DNA from: JBFMFH01 sp040752275
GTDB taxonomy: Bacteria; Acidobacteriota; Vicinamibacteria; Vicinamibacterales; JAKQTR01
NCBI GenBank assembly: GCA_040752275.1
Contig: JBFMFH010000035.1
Coordinates: forward strand, 1 to 15,832
Direction of reading: 5' to 3'
DNA length: 15,832 nt
The translations under genes were made by a program, and so were the position numbers. Positions 1 through 5,845 of this stretch are shown here, in pieces (within the stretch, counting starts at the first letter, position 1; every line of letters begins with the position of its first letter). The notes under the pieces were generated by a model that worked only from the letters and a program-made list of their open reading frames with translations, ran no database searches and was not told where the DNA came from.

Positions 1-196
1 GCGGGCGCCCGCCGTTGCGGACCGGGTGGTGGCGGATTCCCACCAGGACCAACAGGGTCCCCGCCAGTACGGCGGCAGGCACCGCCGGGCCGCGCCAGCC
101 CGCCGGCAGGGCCACGAGCGTCACAGCCGCCAGCGGACCCGCCGTGAGCAGGCCCAACACCAGGGTCACCAGCAGACGCGGCCAGGGGTGATTCAT
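1..196 (-). CDS. Small membrane protein, partial (runs off left edge)
   Basis: The ATG at 196 opens a frame of about 65 codons that continues past the window edge. The start overlaps the stop codon of the upstream secreted-protein gene as ATGA (193-196), so translation is probably coupled. The visible protein begins MNHPWPRL and has two hydrophobic stretches, roughly residues 8-29 and 38-54, separated by a short loop containing a Trp-Arg pair. It ends in a basic His/Arg segment. This fits a two-helix inner-membrane protein with short ends. I recognise no family. The overlap with the secreted protein suggests a joint role, for example as a membrane partner or anchor, but this is inference only. 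The C-terminus is not visible, so the true length is unknown. Confidence 0.6.
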   Translation of the reverse strand, partial: MNHPWPRLLVTLVLGLLTAGPLAAVTLVALPAGWRGPAVPAAVLAGTLLVLVGIRHHPVRNGGRP

Positions 197-1011
197 GGGA
201 GGTCCATCTTGATGGGAATCGCGGAGCACCCGATGAGACTGAACCAGGCGGACTCCACACGGATGACCCAGAGGAACGCACACACCTCGCGGGCCGGGTT
301 CCACCATTGAAACGACAGGACGCAGGCTTCGTAGTCGTCCCAGGCGTCGATGACCTCGCCCTCCCACTTCTCGTAGCACGACAGCTCCTCGCCGCCTTCA
401 GCGGAGAGGGCGCTGAGTGTGCGTGGGCTTCCGCCCGGGGCCCGCAGCCCGGTCCGTCGGATCGCCTCGACATCACCCTGGAGCCAGCCTATCAGCGCCT
501 CGACGAGGCCGAGCGCTGCCCCCTCCGGCCGGCCGCGCGTCTCGTCGTGCAGGGCCGCATAGATCTGGCGAAACTGACGGACGGCGCTCGACCCGGCCAG
601 GACGACCTGAATGCGCGGCAGGCTCAGGTCGTCCACGGCATCGGCGTCGAGCGCCGCCTTCTTCCGGCCACGGCTCACACTGAGGCGGTTCCTGTTCACG
701 ACGATACGCACGGCGTCGTCGGGCGTCGTCAGCCGGAGATCGAAGGTCCCGGCCGGAGTGACGACCTTCGTGACCTCGAGGCCGCCGGCGACCGCCTTCA
801 GGCCCACTGCCCCGTTGCCGTGCCGTTGCAGCGTCAGGGCGGCCCCGGTCGCCGGGTCCACATACGGCGACACCGGGCCCTGCTGCCTTCCCGGCGCGGC
901 ACCGACCACCTCCGGCACCGCACATGTCGACAGCTCGGGGGGCCAGGCCACGGCCCCCGACGGCGTCAAGACCCACATGAGCAGTGCTCCCACACAGACT
1001 GAACGGACCAT
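193..1011 (-). CDS. Secreted protein of unknown function with C-terminal cysteine pattern
   Basis: This 272-residue protein has a signal peptide at residues 1-22: a short basic start, a hydrophobic core, and an AVA site before Trp23. I chose the ATG at 1011 because GGGAGG (1017-1022) lies 5 nt upstream; the GTG at 1017 sits inside that ribosome binding site. The mature part has a beta-rich-looking middle (about 55-160), then a C-terminal segment (210-265) with Cys212, Cys230, Cys244 and Cys262 among many Trp and aromatic residues. Cys30 lies near the mature N-terminus. The even spacing suggests disulphides in the periplasm or outside the cell. I do not recognise the family. It follows the AAA+ regulator gene after 133 nt and is translationally coupled to a small membrane protein. 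A target of that regulator or a surface component are guesses. Confidence 0.7.
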   Translation of the reverse strand: MVRSVCVGALLMWVLTPSGAVAWPPELSTCAVPEVVGAAPGRQQGPVSPYVDPATGAALTLQRHGNGAVGLKAVAGGLEVTKVVTPAGTFDLRLTTPDDAVRIVVNRNRLSVSRGRKKAALDADAVDDLSLPRIQVVLAGSSAVRQFRQIYAALHDETRGRPEGAALGLVEALIGWLQGDVEAIRRTGLRAPGGSPRTLSALSAEGGEELSCYEKWEGEVIDAWDDYEACVLSFQWWNPAREVCAFLWVIRVESAWFSLIGCSAIPIKMDLP

Positions 1012-1144
1012 ACACACCTCCCGACCTTCCAGCGAGGGTGTGCGACCTCGGGCACCGCATCGTGCCCCACGGCTTCACCACGCCGGTACCCGGCAGCCCC
1101 CGGGCCACGCGGAACCGCCGCGCACGGCGACCTCCTGCTCACAA
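1012..1144 (-). promoter_or_regulatory. Leader of the secreted-protein gene: two hairpins and a possible leader peptide
   Basis: This 133-nt gap lies between the regulator's stop and the secreted-protein start. In transcription order it holds a strong AGGAGG (1131-1136) placed 5 nt before a GTG at 1125. That GTG opens a 16-codon frame ending in TGA at 1075-1077. An inverted repeat with 5-bp arms lies at 1082-1094, and a hairpin with a 6-bp stem (GGGCAC/GTGCCC) and a 6-nt loop lies at 1050-1067. The gene's own GGGAGG follows. The order of a peptide, a hairpin and then a gene resembles a leader-peptide control region. In DNA this GC-rich, hairpins also arise by chance. I see no convincing -35/-10 or -24/-12 promoter. 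Confidence 0.3.
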
Positions 1145-2593
1145 TCATCCGTGGCCTCCCGCACCCAGCGACTCCGGTGCCTCGACGTCGCCCGCCCGCT
1201 CGCCCGCCCCGTGACAGTGTGTGTGCCGCTGCCACTCGGTGTGATCGTCGCCTGGCGATGCCAGGCCTCGCGGCGCCACGGGATGGCGCAGATGTGCCAT
1301 CAGCGTGTGGTAGCTGATGTCCAACACGCGGCAGGTCTCGCGCTTGTTGCCGCCGTGCCGTTCGAGAACGAGCCGGACATAGCGGCTGGCCCAGTCGCGC
1401 AGCGATTCGCCCCGGAGCACGGACGGCTGCAGCGCATCGGCATACCGCCCGCGCACGGCGGGCGGTAGATCGTCGAGCTGCAGCTGCTGGGTGCGCGCCA
1501 GAACGATCGACGCTTCCATGAGCCGTTCCAGCTCGCGCACGTTTCCGGGCCAATCGTATGCGACCATGGCATCGATCGCGGCCGCCGACAGCTCGAGCGG
1601 ACGGATGCTCCTGTGCCGCGAGAGGAAGTAGCGAGCCAACTCCGGGATGTCATCGCGCCGGGTCCGGAGGGGCGGGACCCAGAGCTCGATTCCGCTCAAG
1701 CGGTAGTACAGGTCGGCTCGGAACGAGCCTCGATCGACCAACTCCCGCAGCCGCTTATTGGTGGCGACCAGCAGTCGGATGTCGACACGGACCGAGTGAT
1801 TCGAGCCGACGCGCTGCACCGCGCACTCCTGGATGACCCGCAGGAGTTTGGCCTGGGCAGACGCCGACAGGTCTGCGACCTCATCGAGAAACAGCGTTCC
1901 CGACGAGGCATGTTCGAACTTGCCCCGCCGGCCCCGTACACCCGTCGCCGTGCGGTCCTCGATTCCAAACAGTTCTGCCTCGAGGAGCGATTCCACCAGC
2001 GCAGCGCAGTTGACCGCAACGAAGGGTCCTTCCCGGCGACCGCTCAGATCGTGGAGCTGCCGCGCCACCAATTCCTTGCCCGTGCCGCTTTCGCCTTCGA
2101 TGAGGACGGTGAAGCCGGTCGGCGCGATGCGCTCAATCCGGTCGCGCAACGCCCGCATGGCCACGCTCTGGCCGATCAGCGGCGCCGCCGCATCCCGTAC
2201 GAGGTGCGGGTCCTGCAAACGCGCGCCGTCCACCTGGCGCTCGACCTCGACCGCCAGCGCGCACACGGCCGCGACGCGTTCGAGGAAGCGGCGGTCGGCG
2301 CCGTCAATCGCGTGCCTCGCCGAGGCTTCGATCTCGAGGACGAGAGGCTCCTCGGATGAGCGCCTCGGTATCGGGATCCACAACAGATCGGGCCGACCCG
2401 CCGGCAGGGGCACGCCGCAGGGCTGGGGCGGGCGCCTGATCCGCACCCGACGGGCCGTGAGCCTCCTGGCGACGGAGTCCTCGATGGTCCGGCACAATCG
2501 CAGACCGTTGTCTGACGCGTGCAGCCTCGTAGTCACAGCGGCCAGCAGATCGTCGAGGCCGGCGTCGGAGACGACAGGCGGGGTGATGGTCAT
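1145..2593 (-). CDS. Sigma-54-type AAA+ transcriptional regulator lacking the GAFTGA loop
   Basis: This 482-residue protein starts at the ATG at 2593, which overlaps the PilZ stop as ATGA and has GGAAGG upstream. Residues 1-125 form a GAF-like but poorly conserved sensor domain. Residues 138-365 are the AAA+ ATPase: Walker A GESGTGKE (167-174), Walker B LFLDE (234-238), a sensor I-like VATNK (276-280) and the sensor II region WPGNVRELER (348-357). A Fis-type helix-turn-helix follows (about 399-437). The oddity is the L1 loop: where family members read GAFTGA after ELFG, this one reads RTATGV (214-219). That loop contacts sigma-54, so the protein probably cannot activate sigma-54 polymerase in the usual way. 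TyrR and some NtrC proteins likewise act with sigma-70. The 43-residue His-rich tail (440-482) is unusual. It is the last gene of a four-gene overlapping set. Confidence 0.88.
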   Translation of the reverse strand: MTITPPVVSDAGLDDLLAAVTTRLHASDNGLRLCRTIEDSVARRLTARRVRIRRPPQPCGVPLPAGRPDLLWIPIPRRSSEEPLVLEIEASARHAIDGADRRFLERVAAVCALAVEVERQVDGARLQDPHLVRDAAAPLIGQSVAMRALRDRIERIAPTGFTVLIEGESGTGKELVARQLHDLSGRREGPFVAVNCAALVESLLEAELFGIEDRTATGVRGRRGKFEHASSGTLFLDEVADLSASAQAKLLRVIQECAVQRVGSNHSVRVDIRLLVATNKRLRELVDRGSFRADLYYRLSGIELWVPPLRTRRDDIPELARYFLSRHRSIRPLELSAAAIDAMVAYDWPGNVRELERLMEASIVLARTQQLQLDDLPPAVRGRYADALQPSVLRGESLRDWASRYVRLVLERHGGNKRETCRVLDISYHTLMAHLRHPVAPRGLASPGDDHTEWQRHTHCHGAGERAGDVEAPESLGAGGHG

Positions 2594-3060
2594 GTTGACG
2601 ACCCTTCCAAGGCCCATGCCACTCTGCCTGCACTCCCCGGACCTGAAGCGACCCACGGCGCGTCGGCCGACAGCCGCGAACGGTCCGGGTATGGTCGGCC
2701 CGGCCGGGTTACATTCGTGGCCCTGTGGGTAGGCTCTACCCACGCCTCGACCCCGAGCCGGACGCTCGCCACCGAGAAGCACAGCCCAACGCGGTACTGG
2801 GGACGTTCACCGCGCTGCAATCGCCAGACTCGCGAGTGAGCCACCCGCACCCGGACGGGAACGGATGCGTCAGCGAGTCCGAAGACCATCTCGAGCGTGG
2901 TGCCTGGCCCGAGGTACCGTTCGGTTTCAATCAGCGCTCCGTGGCCCGAGAGATCGATCACCTCTACCGGTGCGCCTGCCCGGAAGCGCAGACTCCCGAG
3001 CGCTGGAGCCTCGGCCACTGGTGTCCGTAACGATCGGCGGCGATCCTGGTGCGAAGTCAT
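2590..3060 (-). CDS. PilZ domain protein, likely c-di-GMP binding
   Basis: This 156-residue protein begins at the ATG at 3060, which overlaps the pseudopilin stop as ATGA; its own stop overlaps the next gene's start the same way (2590-2593). Residues 5-105 match a PilZ domain. The N-terminal RxxxR element is Arg8 to Arg12 in RRRSLR, and the second motif DLSGHG (36-41) fits DxSxxG. Both c-di-GMP contact motifs are therefore present, so nucleotide binding is plausible. Beyond residue 105 lies a roughly 50-residue, Pro/Ser/Gly/Arg-rich tail that does not look like a folded domain. Tight coupling to a pseudopilin gene and a regulator suggests c-di-GMP control of a pilus-like or secretion process. 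The binding motifs are seen; the pathway is inferred. Confidence 0.85.
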   Translation of the reverse strand: MTSHQDRRRSLRTPVAEAPALGSLRFRAGAPVEVIDLSGHGALIETERYLGPGTTLEMVFGLADASVPVRVRVAHSRVWRLQRGERPQYRVGLCFSVASVRLGVEAWVEPTHRATNVTRPGRPYPDRSRLSADAPWVASGPGSAGRVAWALEGSST

Positions 3061-3686
3061 GGAGCGACCCACGTTCGGAGGAGCGAGTCATAGCGGCTGA
3101 GGCGGATCCTGGCAGTCGCTCCCAGGACACGCACGGCCCAGGCGTGCCCTCCCCGTCCGACGACATAGACCGTCCCGGACGATGACGTGCCGTCCGGCGA
3201 GAACGAGAGCAGATCCGACGATCCGAACCGGATCGGGTCGTCGCCGACGGCGATCGACGAATCGACCTGCGGCACGCCAGGCAGCGAACCGAGATCGACT
3301 CCGGCGACGAGGGACGGCAACGATCTCCGCGCCTCGAGCGGCGCGTCGATGCCGGAGGTGATGTCAGCGATGCGGATGCCGTTGTCGTTCCCGTCGGCGT
3401 AGACCATCCAGCCGTATCCGTCCCGATCCCGGTCGAACCTGATGCCCACACTCCGGCCGCGCTGGACGGCATTCAGCCGGGCCGCCTGGAAGACCGATGC
3501 CAAGTACCGACCCGCTGCCGCTGCGCGCAGCGGCTCCCGGCTGGCCAACAGCGGCGCCATCGACAACGCCGCGAGGGTGCAGACGATGCCGGCCGCCACG
3601 ACGAGTTCCGTGAGAGAAATCCCAGCCGGGCGGGGCCAGCGTCCGGTGCCCGCCCCACCCGACTGACCGAGGCCGGCGCGCGTCAC
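3057..3686 (-). CDS. GspH/FimT-type pseudopilin
   Basis: This 209-residue protein starts at a GTG (3686) that overlaps the ComEA-like stop as GTGA. Residues 1-22 are a leader ending in PRPAG. The prepilin peptidase site lies between Gly22 and Ile23, followed by SLTELVV with the conserved Glu at position +5. A hydrophobic helix runs to about residue 47. After it come FQAARLNAVQRG (an amphipathic N-terminal helix typical of GspH/FimT) and a beta-rich C-terminal domain. That domain contains an Asp/Asn-rich turn (DRDRDGYGW, DGNDNG) that could bind calcium. Such proteins are minor pseudopilins of type II secretion or type IV pilus systems, inserted in the inner membrane and assembled at the pilus tip. 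No pilus motor or secretin genes are in the window, so it would have to work with components encoded elsewhere. Confidence 0.85.
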   Translation of the reverse strand: MTRAGLGQSGGAGTGRWPRPAGISLTELVVAAGIVCTLAALSMAPLLASREPLRAAAAGRYLASVFQAARLNAVQRGRSVGIRFDRDRDGYGWMVYADGNDNGIRIADITSGIDAPLEARRSLPSLVAGVDLGSLPGVPQVDSSIAVGDDPIRFGSSDLLSFSPDGTSSSGTVYVVGRGGHAWAVRVLGATARIRLSRYDSLLRTWVAP

Positions 3687-4015
3687 GGGCAGGATGGCTT
3701 GAGGGCGCCGACGGTCAACTGCGGCTTGATCTTCAGGAAGCTCTTCTCTCCGATGCCGCGGACGTTCATCAGCTCCTCGACCTTCTTGAAGCCGCCGTTC
3801 TTCTGTCGGTACTCGATGATGCGGAGAGCCGTTTTGGGGCCGATTCCCGGCAGCTTCTCGAGTTGCTCGGCCGAGGCCGTGTTGAGGTTGACGATGGCCG
3901 CGCTTGACGCCTTGGTCTCGGCTGGTGCGTTCTGGGACAGCGGCACGGCTCGTGCGAGACCGCTGCCCGCCCAGAGCAGCACAGACACCGACACCCACAG
4001 CACAGTTCGACGCAT
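3683..4015 (-). CDS. ComEA-like helix-hairpin-helix DNA-binding protein, exported
   Basis: This 110-residue protein starts at the ATG at 4015, chosen because AAGGAG (4023-4028) lies 7 nt upstream; the in-frame ATG at 4033 has no such signal. An N-terminal signal peptide or anchor (residues 1-23) is followed by a short linker. Two helix-hairpin-helix elements then appear: NLNTASAEQLEKLPGIGP with LPGIGPKTA (55-63), and VRGIGEKS (85-92). This is the ComEA layout. ComEA binds incoming double-stranded DNA in the periplasm during natural transformation. Many bacteria carry small ComEA-like proteins of unproven role, so the name is a family statement. It heads the overlapping set comEA-pseudopilin-PilZ-regulator, and its pairing with a pseudopilin supports a DNA-uptake or pilus role by inference. 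Confidence 0.88.
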   Translation of the reverse strand: MRRTVLWVSVSVLLWAGSGLARAVPLSQNAPAETKASSAAIVNLNTASAEQLEKLPGIGPKTALRIIEYRQKNGGFKKVEELMNVRGIGEKSFLKIKPQLTVGALKPSCP

Positions 4016-4353
4016 GGCGATGCTCCTTTGCATGGCGGTCCGTCTGGACCGGAAGTCGCGGCTCGGGGCCCCTGCCTTACCCGCCGCCGAGGTCGGGAGC
4101 GACGGACTTGGTCAGGGGCGGCGAGCCCGGTCGGTCCTCAGGCAAGCGCCGAGCCGCCGGCCGCGTGCGACGGGTGCGGCTGGATCTCCTTCAGCCAAAG
4201 GCAGGTTCGAGTCCGTTGCCAGTCGCCCGTGCGCGGCTCGGCACCGGGAGAGGTGAGGGGAGGAAACGACAGGAGTCGGAGAAGCCTGTGGCTGGGACGC
4301 TGGCGGTCAACAGCGGGAACCTCCGTTGCCCACGCCTTCGGCGCACGGGGCGA
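4016..4353 (-). promoter_or_regulatory. 338-nt intergenic region upstream of comEA with small hairpins
   Basis: No gene is supported here. Reading the minus strand, two small hairpins stand next to each other. The first (4220-4200) has 4-bp outer arms GGCA/TGCC. The second (4196-4178) has a 7-bp stem with a 5-nt loop; they are separated by TTT. A third perfect 6-bp hairpin CGGTCC-AGAC-GGACCG (4051-4036) sits 7 nt before the comEA ribosome binding site and could affect translation. A promoter for the comEA set is expected here, but I see no clear -35/-10 pair and no -24/-12 site. The PilZ content prompted a look for a c-di-GMP riboswitch; I do not see its conserved core. Confidence 0.35.
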
Positions 4354-5298
4354 TCAGCGCTCACCCGCGACGTGACCTCGGTACCACTCGAGGGTCACGG
4401 CCAGACCCTGTTCGAATGACACCGCCGGTTCGTATCCCAGCAGGCGTCCCGCCTTCGTGATGTCAGCCTGCGAGTGGCGGACATCCCCGGCACGCACCGG
4501 CCCGTGAACTGGCGCGGCGGCGACACCCGCCAACGCTCCGAGGGTCTGGTAGAGCTCGTTCAAGGACACGCGCCCCCCCGTGGCGACGTTGATCACTTCG
4601 CCTGCGACTCCCGTCGCCGTGGCGGCCCTGAGCACGCCATCCACCACATTGGCCACGTAGGTGAAGTCGCGTGTCTGTTCCCCGTTCCCATGGATGGTCG
4701 GTGCCCGGCGGTCGACCAGTGCCTGCGCGAACACCGAAATGACGCCGGAGTAGGGGGACGTCGGATCCTGCCGCGGGCCAAAGACGTTGAAGTACCGGAT
4801 CGACGTGAACTCGAGACCGTACAGCTTGTGGAACAGGACGCCGTACTGCTCACCGATGACCTTCTGCAGTGCGTAGGGCGACAAGGGGTTCGGCATCATG
4901 TCTTCGCGCTTGGGCAGCACGGGCGTGTCTCCGTAGACGGAGGAGGAGCCCGCAAACACGATGCGGCGGACGCCAGCCTCTCGAGCCGCCACGAGCACGT
5001 TCAGCGTGCCGTCGACATTCGCGCGGTGACAGGTGACCGGGTCGGCAACCGAACGTGGCACCGAGGGAATGGCGGCCTGATGCAGGACATAGTCCACGTC
5101 GGCGACGGCTTGCCTCGCGACGGACGGCTGGGCGAGATCGCCCTCGATGAACTCGATGCCACAGACGTGAGCCAGATTCTCAAGTTTGCCAGTGACGAGG
5201 CTGTCGACGACCCGCACGCGCTCGCCTCGCCGCACCAACGCCTCGACCAGGTGCGATCCAATGAAGCCGGCACCGCCGGTGACGAGATACAGCGCCAT
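4354..5298 (-). CDS. NAD-dependent nucleotide-sugar epimerase (extended SDR)
   Basis: This 314-residue protein starts at the ATG at 5298, with a GGGGGAG-type ribosome binding site 5 nt upstream. The Rossmann motif TGGAGFIGS occupies residues 7-15. The catalytic set is Ser119 in GSSSVYG, with Tyr142 and Lys146 in YALQK. The motif RYFNVFGPRQDP is typical of UDP-glucose/UDP-N-acetylglucosamine 4-epimerases and related UDP-glucuronate enzymes. The reaction is inversion at C4 (or a related oxidation/reduction) of a UDP-sugar, feeding capsule, exopolysaccharide or lipopolysaccharide synthesis in the cytoplasm. The exact substrate cannot be read from sequence. It stands alone between rnpB and the comEA leader, with no glycosyltransferases nearby, and could be transcribed by read-through from rnpB. 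Confidence 0.88.
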   Translation of the reverse strand: MALYLVTGGAGFIGSHLVEALVRRGERVRVVDSLVTGKLENLAHVCGIEFIEGDLAQPSVARQAVADVDYVLHQAAIPSVPRSVADPVTCHRANVDGTLNVLVAAREAGVRRIVFAGSSSVYGDTPVLPKREDMMPNPLSPYALQKVIGEQYGVLFHKLYGLEFTSIRYFNVFGPRQDPTSPYSGVISVFAQALVDRRAPTIHGNGEQTRDFTYVANVVDGVLRAATATGVAGEVINVATGGRVSLNELYQTLGALAGVAAAPVHGPVRAGDVRHSQADITKAGRLLGYEPAVSFEQGLAVTLEWYRGHVAGER

Positions 5299-5311
5299 CC
5301 AGACTCCCCCA

Positions 5312-5328
5312 CCCCGGTGAGGCCGGGG
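5312..5328 (-). other. Hairpin between rnpB and the epimerase
   Basis: On the minus strand this is a perfect 6-bp stem CCCCGG/CCGGGG with a 5-nt loop. It lies 16 nt past the rnpB P1 helix and just before the epimerase ribosome binding site (about 5304-5310). It has no U-tract, so it is not a classical terminator. It may protect the 3' end of RNase P RNA or affect epimerase translation. Confidence 0.35.
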
Positions 5329-5343
5329 CATCCGCTCCGAAGG

Positions 5344-5829
5344 TCCGCCGCAGCCGGACGTAAGCCGAATTCTGTGTCCCTTCGACTCCCCGACCGCTTT
5401 CGCGGCCGGGTCGCTCAGGGCGACGGCCATTCCTCTGGCCCGGCCATCACTGGACGGGTCGAGCGACCTACCCGGAAGCGTGGGGCGGGCCACCCTCGTG
5501 GCGCTTCCCTATTTGGTCTTGCTCCGTGCGGGGTTTGGCCTGCCACCCACGTTGCCGTGGGCGCGGTGCGCTCTTACCGCACCTTTTCACCCTTACTCGC
5601 CTCCGCCCTGTCGGGCTACGGCGAAGCAGGCCCGCGAAGGCCTGCCGCGCCGAAGCGTGCGATGCACGCGAAGGCGGGCGGTGTGTTTTCTGTGCCACTT
5701 TCCTTCAGGTTGCCCTGACCGGGGGTTACCCGGCGCACTGCCCTCTGGAGTTCGGACTTTCCTCCCCTCCCCTCGTCCCGACCGCGCCGGGATCCGGGGA
5801 GCAGCGGCCGTCTGTCCGGCTGCGGCGGA
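5344..5829 (-). ncRNA. rnpB: RNase P RNA, bacterial class A
   Basis: This is the catalytic RNA of RNase P, which cleaves the 5' leader from precursor tRNAs. The hallmark 5' sequence GAGGAAAGTCCGAACTCC appears near 5764-5747. The conserved GGTGAAAAGGTGCGGTAAG block lies near 5592-5566, the AAGACCAAATAGGG block near 5519-5507, and the 3' CAGAATTCGGCTTA block near 5375-5361. The ends are set by a perfect 16-bp terminal helix P1: TCCGCCGCAGCCGGAC (5829-5814) pairs with its exact complement at 5359-5344. The length of about 486 nt is on the long side for class A, mainly because of an expanded hairpin-rich arm (5676-5598). The gene begins 16 nt after the upstream regulator's stop codon. Confidence 0.95.
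5598..5676 (-). repeat. Three hairpins expanding a variable arm of rnpB
   Basis: Reading the RNA strand, hairpin 1 (5676-5648) has CGCC/GGCG outer arms, a TTC/TTC internal loop and an inner GCGTGC/GCACGC stem. Hairpin 2 (5645-5626) is a 7-bp GCAGGCC/GGCCTGC stem. Hairpin 3 (5623-5598) repeats the plan of hairpin 1: CGCC/GGCG outer arms, 3-nt internal loops (GTA/GGA) and an inner GCCC/GGGC stem. The shared plan and TTCG-rich content look like palindromic repeats inserted into the variable P12 region. The hairpins are plain in the sequence; the mobile-repeat origin is inferred. Confidence 0.5.
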
Positions 5830-5845
5830 TTCGATGGAACCCGTG

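Noticed and set aside
1050..1067. GGCACG...GTGC on the minus strand, like a sigma-54 -24/-12 promoter before the secreted-protein gene
   Set aside because: The GG-to-GC spacing is 11 nt rather than 10, the TTGC element is poor, and the sequence is better explained as a hairpin.
4178..4220. GGTTCGAGTCC on the plus strand (4204-4214), like a tRNA T-loop
   Set aside because: The flanking bases do not form the 5-bp T stem (two mismatches), and no acceptor, D or anticodon arm fits.
4016..4353. c-di-GMP riboswitch before the PilZ-containing operon
   Set aside because: I looked for the conserved GEMM core and tetraloop-receptor layout and did not find them.
5304..5343. Rho-independent terminator after rnpB
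   Set aside because: A 6-bp GC hairpin is present but it is followed by TGGGGGAG, not a U-tract.
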